Assembly (NCBI GenBank): GCA_965250205.1
Contig: CBDFNK010000023.1
Location: 558,001-622,000, forward strand
Direction of reading: 5' to 3'
Source of the DNA: JAHZKN01 sp965250205
GTDB lineage: Bacteria > Pseudomonadota > Alphaproteobacteria > Rhizobiales > Hyphomicrobiaceae
DNA length: 64,000 nt
Below are positions 35,173 to 44,532 of the stretch, piece after piece (position 1 is the stretch's first letter; each line of letters starts with the position of its first letter). A program made the translations under genes and the position numbers. The notes beneath the pieces were generated by a model. That model made no database searches. It was not told the DNA's origin and saw nothing but the letters and a program-made list of their open reading frames with translations.

Positions 35173-35890
35173 GCCATCTAGCTTCCAGCCGGCCAGCCAG
35201 ACAATCGCGAAAGACAAAACGCTTGCGCTGATCCGGTCTCAACCGGGGCGCTTTCCTCGGGGCTAGGCGCAACTGATCCGCAAGAGTTTGGCCGGAGCCA
35301 ACGCGTACGCCTTCCTGACCTGTCAATAAATTGCGTTGCCAAAATAGAGGCCCGAGCCTTGCCAGCAAGCGCACAAGGTTTGGTTCAGCGCAGCCCATTT
35401 TTTGCAAATGACAAATCGTATTTAATGCATAGTCCAAGTTTGGCCCTGCTCGGCCCATCGCCGCGCGAATGAGGTGGGCTTGATGCGCCAGCTTTAAGCC
35501 ATGCGTGTACCCTGGATGACAGCGCTCAACCACAAAGGATAATGCTGGCACCCGCGATGGTGCCGCGCCTTGAAGCATGATTGGCAGAACGGTTTCCCGG
35601 TAAACTCCCGTGACCTGCTCCCTGGCTCGCAAATAGCGAATAGTCTCGACAGCATTTTGAGCGGCGACGCGAAAGGCCATCCCCTGGCACACACCGCCAC
35701 GGTCAAGCCCCAGCACAAGTCCTGGCCGCGCGGGCGTTCCGCGATAGTAGACCGAATAGACGCAAAAGGCGCGATGGTATCCGCTGAGCTCTGCCGCGAC
35801 CGCCTGTTCATAGGCAAAACCAGGATTCCACATCAAAGAACCGTAGCCAAACACCCAAAGGTCACGTTGCTCGAACGCGTGGTCTATCAC
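35159..35890 (-). CDS. ChaC-type gamma-glutamylcyclotransferase
   Basis: 243 residues. Enzymes of this family cleave glutathione to 5-oxoproline and Cys-Gly. Seen are the substrate loop VFGYGSLMWNP, the fold core LVLGLDRGGVCQGMAFRV, and the catalytic glutamate in YLRAREQVTGVYRE. A downstream basic C-terminal extension of about 60 residues (RLRPDQRKRFVFRDCLAGRL) is unusual. The final HKAR and stop lie inside the terminator stem. A fragment of the dispersed repeat lies just upstream of the start. Confidence 0.87.
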   Translation of the reverse strand: MIDHAFEQRDLWVFGYGSLMWNPGFAYEQAVAAELSGYHRAFCVYSVYYRGTPARPGLVLGLDRGGVCQGMAFRVAAQNAVETIRYLRAREQVTGVYRETVLPIMLQGAAPSRVPALSFVVERCHPGYTHGLKLAHQAHLIRAAMGRAGPNLDYALNTICHLQKMGCAEPNLVRLLARLGPLFWQRNLLTGQEGVRVGSGQTLADQLRLAPRKAPRLRPDQRKRFVFRDCLAGRLEARWHKAR

Positions 35891-35899
35891 TGGTCCATC

Positions 35900-35927
35900 G
35901 ATCCCAACTCTTCGCAGGTAGATCTAG
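35900..35927 (+). repeat. Fragment of the dispersed CTAG repeat (right end only)
   Basis: ATCCCAACTCTTCGCAGG followed by TAGATCTAG matches only the right terminus of the repeat family. Its CTAG contains the stop codon of tyrC on the minus strand. Remnant of a deleted copy or a solo end. Confidence 0.65.
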
Positions 35928-36862
35928 CTCTTCTTGGGCGGAGAAGTCTTGTCCGCCCGGCCAAAGTCCGGGGCCGCGATATCCTGGCCCGCCTGGATAA
36001 TATCCTGGCGCAATTCCCGCGCCTCACTAAACAGCTCAAACAGCCGATCGCCATCACCATAGCGAATGGCCCGCTGCAACTCAGATAGGTCTTCGGTAAA
36101 GCGCGCCAGCATTTCCAGCGCCGCGTCCTTGTTGTTTAAGAACACATCACGCCACATGGTCGGATCCGACGCGGCAATACGGGTGAAGTCGCGAAACCCG
36201 CCTGCGGAAAACTTGATAACCTCGCGATCTGTAACACGCTCCAAATGGCCTGCCGTATTGACGATGTTGTAGGCGATGAGATGGGGTACGTGCGATGTAA
36301 TGGCCAGCACAAGGTCATGATGTGCTGCATCCATCACTTCCACCTTCGAGCCAAGCGCCTGCCAAAACGCGGTGAGCTTTGCGACAGCTGAGGTGTCTGT
36401 CCCCACTTCTGGCGTCAGGATGCACCAACGTCCGTCAAACAGTTCTGCAAACCCGGCCTCAGGCCCCGACTGCTCAGTACCCGCAATGGGGTGGCCAGGC
36501 ACAAAGTGTGCGCACTTTGGAATATGCGGTGCCATGGCTTCAATCACGGCGGCTTTGACCGACCCGACGTCACTGACGATGGCGCCATCACCAATCGCGC
36601 CAGAAATATCTTGCGCAACAGGCCCTGATGCGCCGACCGGCACACACACAAAGATTAAATCAGCACCTGCGACAGCCTGTTTGGCGTCAAGATAGCCATC
36701 ATCGATGATCCCAAGGCTCAACGCGGTATCGATGGTTTCTTGCGTGCGCGCACTGCCCACAATGGTTTCTGCTAGCCCCGCACGGCGCGCAGCATGGGAA
36801 ATTGACGAGCCAATTAGACCGATGCCAATGAGGGCGATGCGCTTGAATTTTAATTGGCTCAT
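35924..36862 (-). CDS. tyrC: Prephenate/arogenate dehydrogenase family protein
   Basis: About 312 residues. Oxidative decarboxylation of prephenate or arogenate for tyrosine synthesis. The NAD site is IALIGIGLIGSSISHAARRA. Others are VFVCVPVGASGPVAQDISG, FVPGHPIAGTEQSGPEAGF with a catalytic histidine, and ITSHVPHLIAYNIVNTAGHL with a second histidine, then SAGGFRDFTRIAASDPTMW. ATG 36862 overlaps the hisC stop (ATGA), the classic hisC-tyrC pair of alphaproteobacteria. The stop codon lies in a repeat fragment, so the tail PPKKS may be altered. Confidence 0.92.
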   Translation of the reverse strand: MSQLKFKRIALIGIGLIGSSISHAARRAGLAETIVGSARTQETIDTALSLGIIDDGYLDAKQAVAGADLIFVCVPVGASGPVAQDISGAIGDGAIVSDVGSVKAAVIEAMAPHIPKCAHFVPGHPIAGTEQSGPEAGFAELFDGRWCILTPEVGTDTSAVAKLTAFWQALGSKVEVMDAAHHDLVLAITSHVPHLIAYNIVNTAGHLERVTDREVIKFSAGGFRDFTRIAASDPTMWRDVFLNNKDAALEMLARFTEDLSELQRAIRYGDGDRLFELFSEARELRQDIIQAGQDIAAPDFGRADKTSPPKKS

Positions 36863-37959
36863 GAGTTTTGGGATTCCATAAAGTCTTTCAACGCATCGCG
36901 CACGGCGATATTCTCGTCTTCGAGGCCAATCGTCATTCGCAGGCACCGCGGCAAGTCATAGCCGTCCACCCGGCGCAACAAAATACCCTTCGATTTCAAA
37001 AAAGCGTCAGCATTGGCGGCTGTTTTTGCGCCGTCTGCATCAAAACCGATCAACACAAAATTACCAACGCTCGGCGTGACCTCTAGGCCAAGACCAGAAA
37101 GCTCATTGATCACCCATTGGCGCCATTTGGTATTGTGCATGACGGCAGCGTCGCAATGTTCTTTATCAGCTATGGCGGCCGCGCCTGCTGCAATCGCAGA
37201 AGATGTTAAATTAAACGGGCCACGAATGCGGTTCAGCACATCTGCGATATTTGGTGAACAATAGGACCAACCAATGCGCAACGCGGCAAGACCATAGATC
37301 TTAGAAAAGGTTCGCGTCATTACCGTGTTGTCTGTCTCTACGACCAAGCGCGCGCCGGCCTCATAGTCATCACAATCCACATATTCAGCATAAGCAGCGT
37401 CAAGCACCAACAAGACCGATGCAGGCAGTGAGGCCCTCAATCGGTTGACTTCGTTTGATGGAAGATACGTACCGGTTGGATTGTTCGGATTGGCCAGAAA
37501 GACAAGGCGCGTTTTGTCCGTAACGCAGGCAAGAATTTTATCGACATCGGCAGTCAGGTTCGTTTCCGGTGCAATCACCGGCGTTGCCCCGTTGGCCAGA
37601 ATGGCAATTCGATACACCATAAAGCCATGGGTGGTGTAGATCGCTTCATCACCGGGACCGAGATAAGCCTGAGCCAACAAATTTAAAAGCTCATCTGAAC
37701 CGGCGCCACACACCATGCGTGCAGGATCCAACCCCGTGCAGGCACCAATCGCGGCACGCAACCCAGTAGCATCACCATCGGGATAACGCTCCAGCCCAGA
37801 GCCTGCTTGCCGATAAGCTTCGACAGCGCTCGGACTGGGCCCAAGCGGGGTCTCATTCGACGATAATTTGATTACCTTACCAGCACCAGCGATCTCACTA
37901 TCGCCAGGAATATAAGCATGAATGTCGAGGATGCCGGGGCGCGGCTTTGGCGCAGTCAT
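36859..37959 (-). CDS. hisC: Histidinol-phosphate/aromatic aminotransferase HisC
   Basis: About 366 residues. PLP-dependent class I/II aminotransferase. Visible: KVIKLSSNETPLGPSPSAVE, CGAGSDELLNLLAQAYLGPG, FLANPNNPTGTYLP, LDAAYAEY and the PLP lysine in TRTFSKIYGLAALRIGW, ending with RLRCLRMTIGLEDEN-like text. In this gene pair it probably serves tyrosine and phenylalanine as well as histidine synthesis. ATG 37959 gives the usual N-terminus; an upstream ATG at 38061 would add 34 unusual residues. It overlaps tyrC by four bases and is divergent from metX. Confidence 0.92.
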   Translation of the reverse strand: MTAPKPRPGILDIHAYIPGDSEIAGAGKVIKLSSNETPLGPSPSAVEAYRQAGSGLERYPDGDATGLRAAIGACTGLDPARMVCGAGSDELLNLLAQAYLGPGDEAIYTTHGFMVYRIAILANGATPVIAPETNLTADVDKILACVTDKTRLVFLANPNNPTGTYLPSNEVNRLRASLPASVLLVLDAAYAEYVDCDDYEAGARLVVETDNTVMTRTFSKIYGLAALRIGWSYCSPNIADVLNRIRGPFNLTSSAIAAGAAAIADKEHCDAAVMHNTKWRQWVINELSGLGLEVTPSVGNFVLIGFDADGAKTAANADAFLKSKGILLRRVDGYDLPRCLRMTIGLEDENIAVRDALKDFMESQNS

Positions 37960-38109
37960 TGCGGCTTGGCTTTCCAATCCAATGTCAGGGGGCATTAATC
38001 TTGACCCGACGGTTAACGACGTGCCTGCCGTTTGGCTTTTGGTATCTTGAAGGCGCGGCATGCAGGCCCCGATTGATATGCCCGCTTGGCGCCGAAATCA
38101 AAGAAAAGA

Positions 38110-38137
38110 TTGACATTCCCCCACTACGTCCTAGCTA
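38110..38137 (+). promoter_or_regulatory. Possible promoter for metX
   Basis: TTGACA (38110-38115), a 16-base spacer and TAGCTA (38132-38137). The -35 box is perfect, the -10 box weak. I looked for a SAM-II riboswitch, common before alphaproteobacterial metX, and did not see its conserved core. Confidence 0.35.
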
Positions 38138-38215
38138 ACATGCACGGCTGCAGCGGTGGAGCCGAACGAAACTCTTGGATGTCCGGTCACGGTGCATCAA
38201 ACTATCGCGGTGGCT

Positions 38216-39403
38216 ATGAGCTCAAACACCACAACCAGCACAACCGAAGACAGTGGCACCCGCCTGTCCGAAGTGACCCACCCGTCAAGTCCGGTAGTGC
38301 ATTTTCCAGCCGATGCCCCGTTGCAACTGAATTGCAACAAGGAACTGGCACCGTTTTCGGTCGCCTACCAAACCTACGGCACACTCAACGAAGGCAAAAG
38401 CAATGCCATCCTGATCTGCCATGCCTTGACGGGCGATCAGTATGTTGCAAACGACCACCCGGTAACAGGCAAACCTGGTTGGTGGGAAAATCTTGTCGGT
38501 CCCGGCAAACCCATCGATACCAGTCGCTTTTTTGTGATCTGCCCAAATATCATTGGCGGCTGCATGGGCTCAACCGGGCCCGCCTCAATCAATCCAGAAA
38601 CTGGCAAACCCTATGGTGTTGAGTTTCCCGTCATAACCATCGCCGATATGGTGCGCGCGCAAGTGCGCTTGATTGATCATCTCGGCATCGATCAATTATT
38701 CTCGGTTGTTGGCGGATCAATGGGTGGCATGCAGGTCCTTGAATGGGCAGCCCATCACCAGACACGTGTTTTCTCTGCAATTCCTATTGCGACCTCAGCC
38801 TGGCATACACCACAAAACATTGCGTTTCATGAAGTTGGCCGACAAGCTGTGATGGCGGACCCCGAATGGTGCGGCGGCAATTACCATGCCCATGGCACAG
38901 TGCCCAAGAACGGCTTGGCCGTGGCGCGCATGGCGGCCCACATTACGTACCTGTCAGAAGATGCTTTGCATTCAAAGTTCGGCCGCAACCTGCAAGCTGG
39001 ATCTGCACTGACATTTTCTTTTGATGCCGACTTCCAGGTCGAAAGCTACTTGCGTCACCAAGGGTCTACGTTTGTCGGCCGTTTTGATGCCAACAGCTAT
39101 CTCTACATCACCAGAGCCATGGACTATTTTGATCTGGCGCTTGAGCACGACGATGTTCTGGCCAATGCATTTGCGGGGACGCGAACACGATTCTGCGTTG
39201 TGTCTTTCACCAGCGACTGGCTTTACCCAACGCGGGAAAGCCGTGAGATCGTACAAGCGCTCAATGCGGTTGCAGCCAATGTCTCGTTTGTCGAAGTTGA
39301 AAGCAACAAAGGCCACGATGCCTTTTTGCTGGATGAGAAGGTATTTTTCGGCACGGTGCGGGGCTTTTTAGACTCTGCCGCCAAAAAGCGGGGCCTGGCC
39401 TAG
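38216..39403 (+). CDS. metX: Homoserine O-acetyltransferase MetX
   Basis: About 395 residues. Alpha/beta hydrolase-fold enzyme of methionine synthesis. Markers are FSVAYQTYGTLNEGKSNAIL, CHALTGDQYVAND, the oxyanion region GGCMGSTGPASINPETGKPY, nucleophile serine in GGSMGGMQVLEW, aspartate in SDWLYP and histidine in NKGHDAFLL. Whether it uses acetyl- or succinyl-CoA cannot be told. The start may be ATG 38216 or GTG 38156; the former gives the usual length. metW follows 50 bases downstream. Confidence 0.94.
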   Translation: MSSNTTTSTTEDSGTRLSEVTHPSSPVVHFPADAPLQLNCNKELAPFSVAYQTYGTLNEGKSNAILICHALTGDQYVANDHPVTGKPGWWENLVGPGKPIDTSRFFVICPNIIGGCMGSTGPASINPETGKPYGVEFPVITIADMVRAQVRLIDHLGIDQLFSVVGGSMGGMQVLEWAAHHQTRVFSAIPIATSAWHTPQNIAFHEVGRQAVMADPEWCGGNYHAHGTVPKNGLAVARMAAHITYLSEDALHSKFGRNLQAGSALTFSFDADFQVESYLRHQGSTFVGRFDANSYLYITRAMDYFDLALEHDDVLANAFAGTRTRFCVVSFTSDWLYPTRESREIVQALNAVAANVSFVEVESNKGHDAFLLDEKVFFGTVRGFLDSAAKKRGLA

Positions 39404-39453
39404 CGCAAATTCAAACGCACACTCAATCCCAAATCAAAATCCAAACGGACCCC

Positions 39454-40095
39454 ATGAACCAAGCCCTCCCCAAACATGTCAGACAAACAGCGCGCGCTGA
39501 CCATGTGTTGATCACAGAAATGGTCAACCACGGCGCACGCGTGCTTGATGTTGGCTGTGGTGACGGCGCATTGTTGCAGTTGCTGTCGGAAAACAAGGAC
39601 GTTGATGCGCGCGGCATGGAACTGTCGCGCGAACGGGTCAACGCCTGCGTGACGCAGGGACTTTCGGTCATCCAGGGGGATGCGGATATAGATCTCGATG
39701 ATTATCCCGATCAGGCTTTTGACTATGTGATCTTGAGCCTGACCATTCAGGCAACGCGACAACCAAAGACCGTCCTTGAAAACCTATTACGCATCGGGCG
39801 GCGCGCGATTGTGTCTTTTCCAAACTTTGGTCACTGGCGTGTTCGCACACAATTGATGCTCACCGGTCGCATGCCCATTACGGAGAACTTGCCGGAAGCG
39901 TGGTATGTCAGCCCGAATGCGCACTTATGTACAATCAAAGACTTTGTTGACCTGGTTGACATTGTTGATGCCAAACTTGAGCGCGCGGTCGCCTTCAATA
40001 GCTCCGGCCAACGCCTGCCAATCCGACGCTCCCTATCTCTGCAAAACCTGTTTGGTGAAAAAGCCGTATTTATGATGAACCGGCGTTCTCGTTAA
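39454..40095 (+). CDS. metW: Methionine biosynthesis methyltransferase-like MetW
   Basis: 213 residues. Class I SAM-binding fold: RVLDVGCGDGALLQLLSEN (motif I), RGMELSRERVNACVTQGLSV, LSLTIQATRQPKTVLENLLR and VSFPNFGHWRVRTQLMLTGR. MetW works together with MetX in many proteobacteria, and the adjacency here fits. ATG 39454. Confidence 0.92.
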   Translation: MNQALPKHVRQTARADHVLITEMVNHGARVLDVGCGDGALLQLLSENKDVDARGMELSRERVNACVTQGLSVIQGDADIDLDDYPDQAFDYVILSLTIQATRQPKTVLENLLRIGRRAIVSFPNFGHWRVRTQLMLTGRMPITENLPEAWYVSPNAHLCTIKDFVDLVDIVDAKLERAVAFNSSGQRLPIRRSLSLQNLFGEKAVFMMNRRSR

Positions 40096-40138
40096 AGGCG
40101 CACCGACAGTGCAGCCAGCCACGCGCCAGCGGCAGGCT

Positions 40139-40879
40139 TTAACAGTCTGGCACAATCTTGGGACACCCATCACGACGCACAGTGACCAACTCGCGAATGC
40201 GCTGTGAAGATTTCACCCGACCGGCTGGCCCAATCAACTCTTTGCGCGCCTCGACAAGCAACACCCCGCCAAAATTTGCACCAAAGGGTGTGCCAAGTCG
40301 TTCGATTGCAGGTGCCGCCCGCACGGCCAAACGATGACTGAGAGGCGGAAAATAGAGCGCACTTGACCAGTGCTCTGGCGTCAACAGAGCATCCGTCAAC
40401 AACCGTTCCACCTGATTGCGGCTAAACGGACTGCCATGACCAAAGGGCGTGTGATCAAGTCGACACCAAACCCCGCGTCGGTTGGGAACGACAATCAACA
40501 CCCGGCCTTCAGGCGACAGGACGCGCCAGATTTCGCGCAGCATCGGGCGTGGACGTTCCGCAACTTCGAGACAGTGCGTGACAAGAAGCTGATCAACTGA
40601 GTTGTCGGGTAGCGGCAGTTGGTCTTCACGCACGAGGACCGTTTTCGTGTTGCCCGTGCCTGGCCAGATCAACGCACCTTGACCATCCGGCATCAAGGCC
40701 CCAACGCGGTGCGCATTCTTGGCGGCGGAGAGATAGGGGGTCGCAAAACCAAGACCGACAAGACAGGATATTTTTCGGTCCCGCCAATGCGCCCGGATAT
40801 GGCCTGACAAACGCCGCTTAACCAAAATGCCAAGCCGTGAAGCATAAAAATCTCGCAGATCTTCAACGTCAATATGCAT
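40139..40879 (-). CDS. Class I SAM-dependent methyltransferase
   Basis: 246 residues, Methyltransf_11-like. The SAM-binding motif I is degenerate (ISCLVGLGFATPYLSAAKN), but LLVTHCLEVAERPRPMLREI, WRVLSPEGRVLIVVPNRRG and FGHGSPFSRNQVERLLTDA are typical of the fold. Between metW and the divergent gloB, an arrangement I recall in Rhizobiales. Substrate unknown. Confidence 0.82.
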   Translation of the reverse strand: MHIDVEDLRDFYASRLGILVKRRLSGHIRAHWRDRKISCLVGLGFATPYLSAAKNAHRVGALMPDGQGALIWPGTGNTKTVLVREDQLPLPDNSVDQLLVTHCLEVAERPRPMLREIWRVLSPEGRVLIVVPNRRGVWCRLDHTPFGHGSPFSRNQVERLLTDALLTPEHWSSALYFPPLSHRLAVRAAPAIERLGTPFGANFGGVLLVEARKELIGPAGRVKSSQRIRELVTVRRDGCPKIVPDC

Positions 40880-41053
40880 GCAGGACCCAGACCCTCATAG
40901 CAACTACTTTGCCAGATTGGGCTGTACCACGAAACAGGCAGTGATCGACCGTTGAATTCGAGCGCAAGCAACGATAGGCTCTCAGGCGACGCCCGTAAGA
41001 CGCGGCGTATGAGAGCAAAAAACCTCTAAACCCTAACTTTGAGACGCGGCTGG

Positions 41054-41824
41054 ATGTCAGACTTGGACTTTTTTCTCTTCCCATGCCTGAAGGACAACTA
41101 TGGCTGCCTAGTACACGATCCCGATTCCGGGCTCACCGCATCAATTGATGCGCCTGAAGCAGCTCCTGTGATGGCCGCACTCAGTGAAAAAGGATGGGCT
41201 CTCAGCCACATCTTCATCACCCATCACCATGGCGATCACACCGCAGGCATTGAGTCACTCAAATCTGCAACCGGATGCCATGTTATTGGCCCAACCGCTG
41301 AAGCCCAGCGCATTGATGGGTTGGATGAAACGGTGGCAGAGGGCGATGCCCTGGCATTTGCAGGACATGAAGTGGGTGTCCTTGACACTCCCGGACACAC
41401 GCTCGGGCACATCAGCTATTGGTTTAAAGATGCCGCAACAGCATTTGTCGGCGACACACTTTTTGCAATGGGATGCGGTCGCGTGTTTGAGGGAACGAAC
41501 CCCATGATGTGGCAGTCCTTGCAGAAATTGAAGACCCTACCAGCCGAATCAACAATCTATTGCGGGCATGAATACACGACTGCCAACGCCGAGTTTGCTC
41601 TCACCATCGAGCCAGACAACCAAGTGCTGCAAGATCGCGCGTTGGAAGTGAAGCGGCTACGCGAAGAAGGCCTGCCAACCATTCCAACCACCCTCGCCAT
41701 TGAGTTAGAGACCAATCCGTTTTTGCGCGAAACCTCAACTGCAATTCGATCACACCTGGCACTGAGGTATGCATCGGACGTCGAGGTGTTTTCTGAAATT
41801 CGTGAGCGCAAGAACAGGGCGTAG
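41054..41824 (+). CDS. gloB: Hydroxyacylglutathione hydrolase (glyoxalase II)
   Basis: 256 residues. Hydrolyses S-lactoylglutathione to lactate and glutathione in methylglyoxal detoxification. Metallo-beta-lactamase zinc ligands are in THHHGDHTAG, DTPGHTLGHISYW, VGDTLFAMGCGRVFEG and CGHEYT. The C-terminal substrate domain (NQVLQDRALEVKRLREEGLP and ETNPFLR) is complete. ATG 41054 gives the standard start MSDLDFFLFPCLKDNYG. Confidence 0.95.
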   Translation: MSDLDFFLFPCLKDNYGCLVHDPDSGLTASIDAPEAAPVMAALSEKGWALSHIFITHHHGDHTAGIESLKSATGCHVIGPTAEAQRIDGLDETVAEGDALAFAGHEVGVLDTPGHTLGHISYWFKDAATAFVGDTLFAMGCGRVFEGTNPMMWQSLQKLKTLPAESTIYCGHEYTTANAEFALTIEPDNQVLQDRALEVKRLREEGLPTIPTTLAIELETNPFLRETSTAIRSHLALRYASDVEVFSEIRERKNRA

Positions 41825-41828
41825 GTGC

Positions 41829-42156
41829 GTGGCGATTTCACACTCAGCCGCCGAGATCATCGCGCTACTGAAACTTGAGCCGCACCCTGAGGGTGGCTAT
41901 TTTCTGCTTGAGGATGGCGAGATATCACGATGGCATACCGTTGATGCAGCCGAAACCTGGCATTGGCTTGCGGGCGCTCCCTCGCGCCTTTCAATTGCCC
42001 GCCATGACGGTGGGCCCGCAAGCCAATGTGCCCACCGGCGTATGGCAGTAAGCCCAAAGCCTTGGTGCCTGGATCCTGGTTGGATGCACGGTGGCACCGG
42101 GATTTACCTTTGACGGATTTCAAATGGCGCCTAAGGGATCTGACCCTGGGGGTTAG
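41829..42156 (+). pseudogene. DUF985 cupin remnant, deleted and frameshifted
   Basis: The first frame gives AAEIIALLKLEPHPEGGYF, joined directly to LLEDGEISRWHTVDAAETWH and WLAGAPSRLSI; about 20 residues between GGY and the second strand are missing. After a shift the end reads SLGAWILVGCTVAPGFTFDG and FQMAPKG, ending at TAG 42154-42156, which again is the first TAG of an intergenic palindrome. A DUF985 (cupin_5) gene has thus decayed by deletion and frameshift. It began nearly on top of the gloB stop, so it was probably its operon partner. Confidence 0.8.
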
Positions 42157-42215
42157 AGCATGTTCTGCAAAAGTGTACGCGGTTTTGCGGTTCGAACATG
42201 TGACCAAACAAGAAC
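42154..42215. repeat. Rhizobiales-type palindromic element
   Basis: TAGAGCATGTTCTGCAAAAG pairs with CGGTTTTGCGG and TTCGAACATGTG. I recall close relatives as frequent intergenic palindromes in Rhizobiales. It is fused directly to repeat copy 5. Confidence 0.65.
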
Positions 42216-42393
42216 CTAAAGCGTCGCGCCTTTTGTTGTGCACAGTGAAGCTATTTGCGCGACGCTCTATCCCATGACCTAGTCCCATGGCTCTATCCTA
42301 AGACTCTATCCTAAGACTGGCGATCAACATCCTAAGACTGGCGATCAACTTATCTGCTCAAAGTCAAACCCAACTTTTCGCAGGTGGATCTAG
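42216..42393 (+). repeat. Dispersed CTAG-bounded two-hairpin repeat, copy 5
   Basis: 178 bp, starting CTAAAGCGTCGCG and ending GTGGATCTAG. The core has several CTCTATCCTAAGA-type units and a short duplication of CATCCTAAGACTGGCGATCAA. Composite with palindromes on both sides. Confidence 0.9.
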
Positions 42394-42432
42394 AGCGCGC
42401 CTGTGAGGCCACCAAATGTGATCGTGCTCTAA
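42390..42432. repeat. Short palindromic element CTAGAGC...GCTCTAAG
   Basis: AGAGCGCGCCTGTGAGG to GTGATCGTGCTCT, sharing its CTAG with the end of repeat copy 5. Outer arms AGAGC/GCTCT. Third member of the short TAGAGC class in the window. Confidence 0.5.
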
Positions 42433-42663
42433 GGCGCTGGCCTCTCAATCGAATCACATCCACCTCAACCACGGCCAAGACCCGACAGGCGCCAGACTTT
42501 TCCACCACTATTTAGCTGAGCGCCCCGCGATAAGCCACTGAATCATTTGTATTTTTAATTGTTTCTGACCGGTGAGGACCACGAACGCTTGCTGCTCAAA
42601 CACGACTCATCAAAAGTTGGCACAAATTTGCGCAATCTGGCGTTACTTGGGGGTATTGAGATC

Positions 42664-44403
42664 ATGAAGGCCCAGTCCACTGGACCAATTTTGAGTGCGA
42701 TTTTTGTCGACTATGACAACATCTATCTGTCGCTCAAAAGAAAGAATGAAGAGGCCGCCAAGCGGTTCGCCAAAGATGCAAATTTGTGGCTGAGCGGATT
42801 GGCGAATGGCACGTTGGTCACGTCTCACGGCGCTGATCTCCCTCAAACCGAGCGGCGCATTGTAATGAACCGGTGCTATGGCAACCCCATTCCCCGCCGC
42901 AATGCGCATGACAATTCAACGGACATGAACTCATTTCCGTTTGTCCGTCATCATTTCCTGCGTTCTGGCTTTGAGGTGATTGATTGCCCACCACTCACCG
43001 CGCAACTTAAGAACTCCGCCGACATCCGCATGGTGATGGATGTACGCGATTTTCTGACCCACGAGACGTACTTCGACGAATTCATCATTCTTTCGAGCGA
43101 TGCCGACTTCACACCGGTTCTGCATCGTCTTCGGGCACATGCACGTCGCAACATCATCTTCACCAATGATCATACGGCCTCGCCATATACGGCGATCTGT
43201 GATGGTGAGGTCCGCGAAAGCGATCTGCTGACCCTGTTGATGACGGGCAGCCTGGCTTCACACGAAGAACGCAAACAGGCTGACGAAGCAAAGTCAGCTC
43301 CGATGTCGTCAGCCCAACTGGCAGTCCTGCGCAAGGAGATCATCGCTGAGGTCGTCGATTCTGTGCGTACGGCCAATCAGCCAGTGCCGCTAGAAGCTTT
43401 AGCAGACCGCGCTGTGCGCGCCATTGGCCACGACAAGACAGCGGGTACAAGTTGGGCTGGCGCTGGCGGGTTCCGCGATCTTCTGCTGCAAGATTTGCCA
43501 ACGGAGCTTAATGTCTCTCAGCAACCACCCTATTTTGTGTTCGACACAAGTCGCCAGGTGACATCTCAAAATCATAAGCCGAGCGCACTAAAACCTAAGT
43601 CAACACAATCACAGACGGCTGCACAGGCACCGCAGTCAGTAACCGAAACGGTGTTGGACACGGCGACAATCGCACCGGTGGCTGCACCAGAGGCACCCGC
43701 TCCGCTCAGTGCGCACAAGCCTTCACAACAGGTCATCGCAGCGACACCGCACCCTGCAACTGCCAAACCGCAGTCGGTGATCCAGCAGTCCATTGCCCGG
43801 ATTCATGAAGCGTCCCAAGCACCAGCACTTTCACCGCCGGAATATCGCACTCTGTTTGAGAAAATGGCGGAAGAGATTAGCGCCAATAATTTGTCTGGGT
43901 CTCAAACGCTCGACAACATAGCGCTGCGCTGTCTTGATGTTGGTGTTGATGTGCGCAAGGACGATATTCGCTTCGTGCTAGAAGTTGTCTCAGAAGCTGA
44001 TCGATGGTTTGAGCAGGGCGCTTCCGGTAATTTGTTTGCAAGCCGTTTCCGCAACTTTGTTGTCGCGCGCTGCAGAACGCATGGTCTCAGCCTGTCCGCA
44101 AATGAACTGGACCTAGTCGAAGCCTGGTTTGGCACAGGCTCAGCCCCACCAGCTTCTACACTGATACAATCGACGAATCGCCCGCTGGCAACGCCTGCCG
44201 GATTTGCAGCTCCGCCAGCCGATCTTTCCAGGCCTGGGCAGCACCCGCAGCACCCGCAGGACCCATGGTGGGATGCCGAAGAGGCACGCCAGCATGTGGC
44301 GCAAACGCATAAAACGATTGGCGGGGGACAATCGCCAAGCGCGGAAGAGCTGGCGCGGGAGGACGACTTCCCACGCATCATCCGCTCACGGATAAGAAGC
44401 TAA
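42664..44403 (+). CDS. NYN-domain (LabA-like) protein with OST-HTH/LOTUS domain
   Basis: About 579 residues. Residues 8-190 form a NYN (PIN-like) nuclease domain: LSAIFVDYDNIYLSLKRKN, NSADIRMVMDVRDFL and FIILSSDADFTPVLHRLRAH hold the acidic active-site residues. An OST-HTH/LOTUS-like domain follows at about 235-305 (VPLEALADRAVRAIGHDK and GFRDLLLQDLP). A 100-residue alanine/proline linker leads to a helical C-terminal domain (EYRTLFEKMAEEISANNLSG). NYN plus LOTUS resembles eukaryotic MARF1-type RNA regulators, so RNA cleavage is plausible. Start ATG 42664 has GAG upstream. Confidence 0.87.
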   Translation: MKAQSTGPILSAIFVDYDNIYLSLKRKNEEAAKRFAKDANLWLSGLANGTLVTSHGADLPQTERRIVMNRCYGNPIPRRNAHDNSTDMNSFPFVRHHFLRSGFEVIDCPPLTAQLKNSADIRMVMDVRDFLTHETYFDEFIILSSDADFTPVLHRLRAHARRNIIFTNDHTASPYTAICDGEVRESDLLTLLMTGSLASHEERKQADEAKSAPMSSAQLAVLRKEIIAEVVDSVRTANQPVPLEALADRAVRAIGHDKTAGTSWAGAGGFRDLLLQDLPTELNVSQQPPYFVFDTSRQVTSQNHKPSALKPKSTQSQTAAQAPQSVTETVLDTATIAPVAAPEAPAPLSAHKPSQQVIAATPHPATAKPQSVIQQSIARIHEASQAPALSPPEYRTLFEKMAEEISANNLSGSQTLDNIALRCLDVGVDVRKDDIRFVLEVVSEADRWFEQGASGNLFASRFRNFVVARCRTHGLSLSANELDLVEAWFGTGSAPPASTLIQSTNRPLATPAGFAAPPADLSRPGQHPQHPQDPWWDAEEARQHVAQTHKTIGGGQSPSAEELAREDDFPRIIRSRIRS

Positions 44404-44460
44404 ACGCCAGCCCAGCAGGCCCTGGCTCAGCTGAAATCCAATACAGGATCCAGGTATCAG

Positions 44461-44506
44461 AAAAAAAACGACCAGAGCGATATATAAGCTCTGGTCGTTT
44501 CTTATT
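44461..44506. terminator. Strong bidirectional terminator
   Basis: A run of eight A, then a 13-bp perfect stem AAACGACCAGAGC (44466-44478) with GCTCTGGTCGTTT (44488-44500), then CTTATT. It separates the convergent NYN-protein and phaB genes and would stop transcription from both sides. Confidence 0.92.
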
Positions 44507-44532
44507 GTGTATCTGGTTGAGCCTACGCGACC

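Noticed and set aside
38138..38215. SAM-II riboswitch before metX
   Set aside because: Expected by lineage, but I could not find the conserved pseudoknot segments in the leader.
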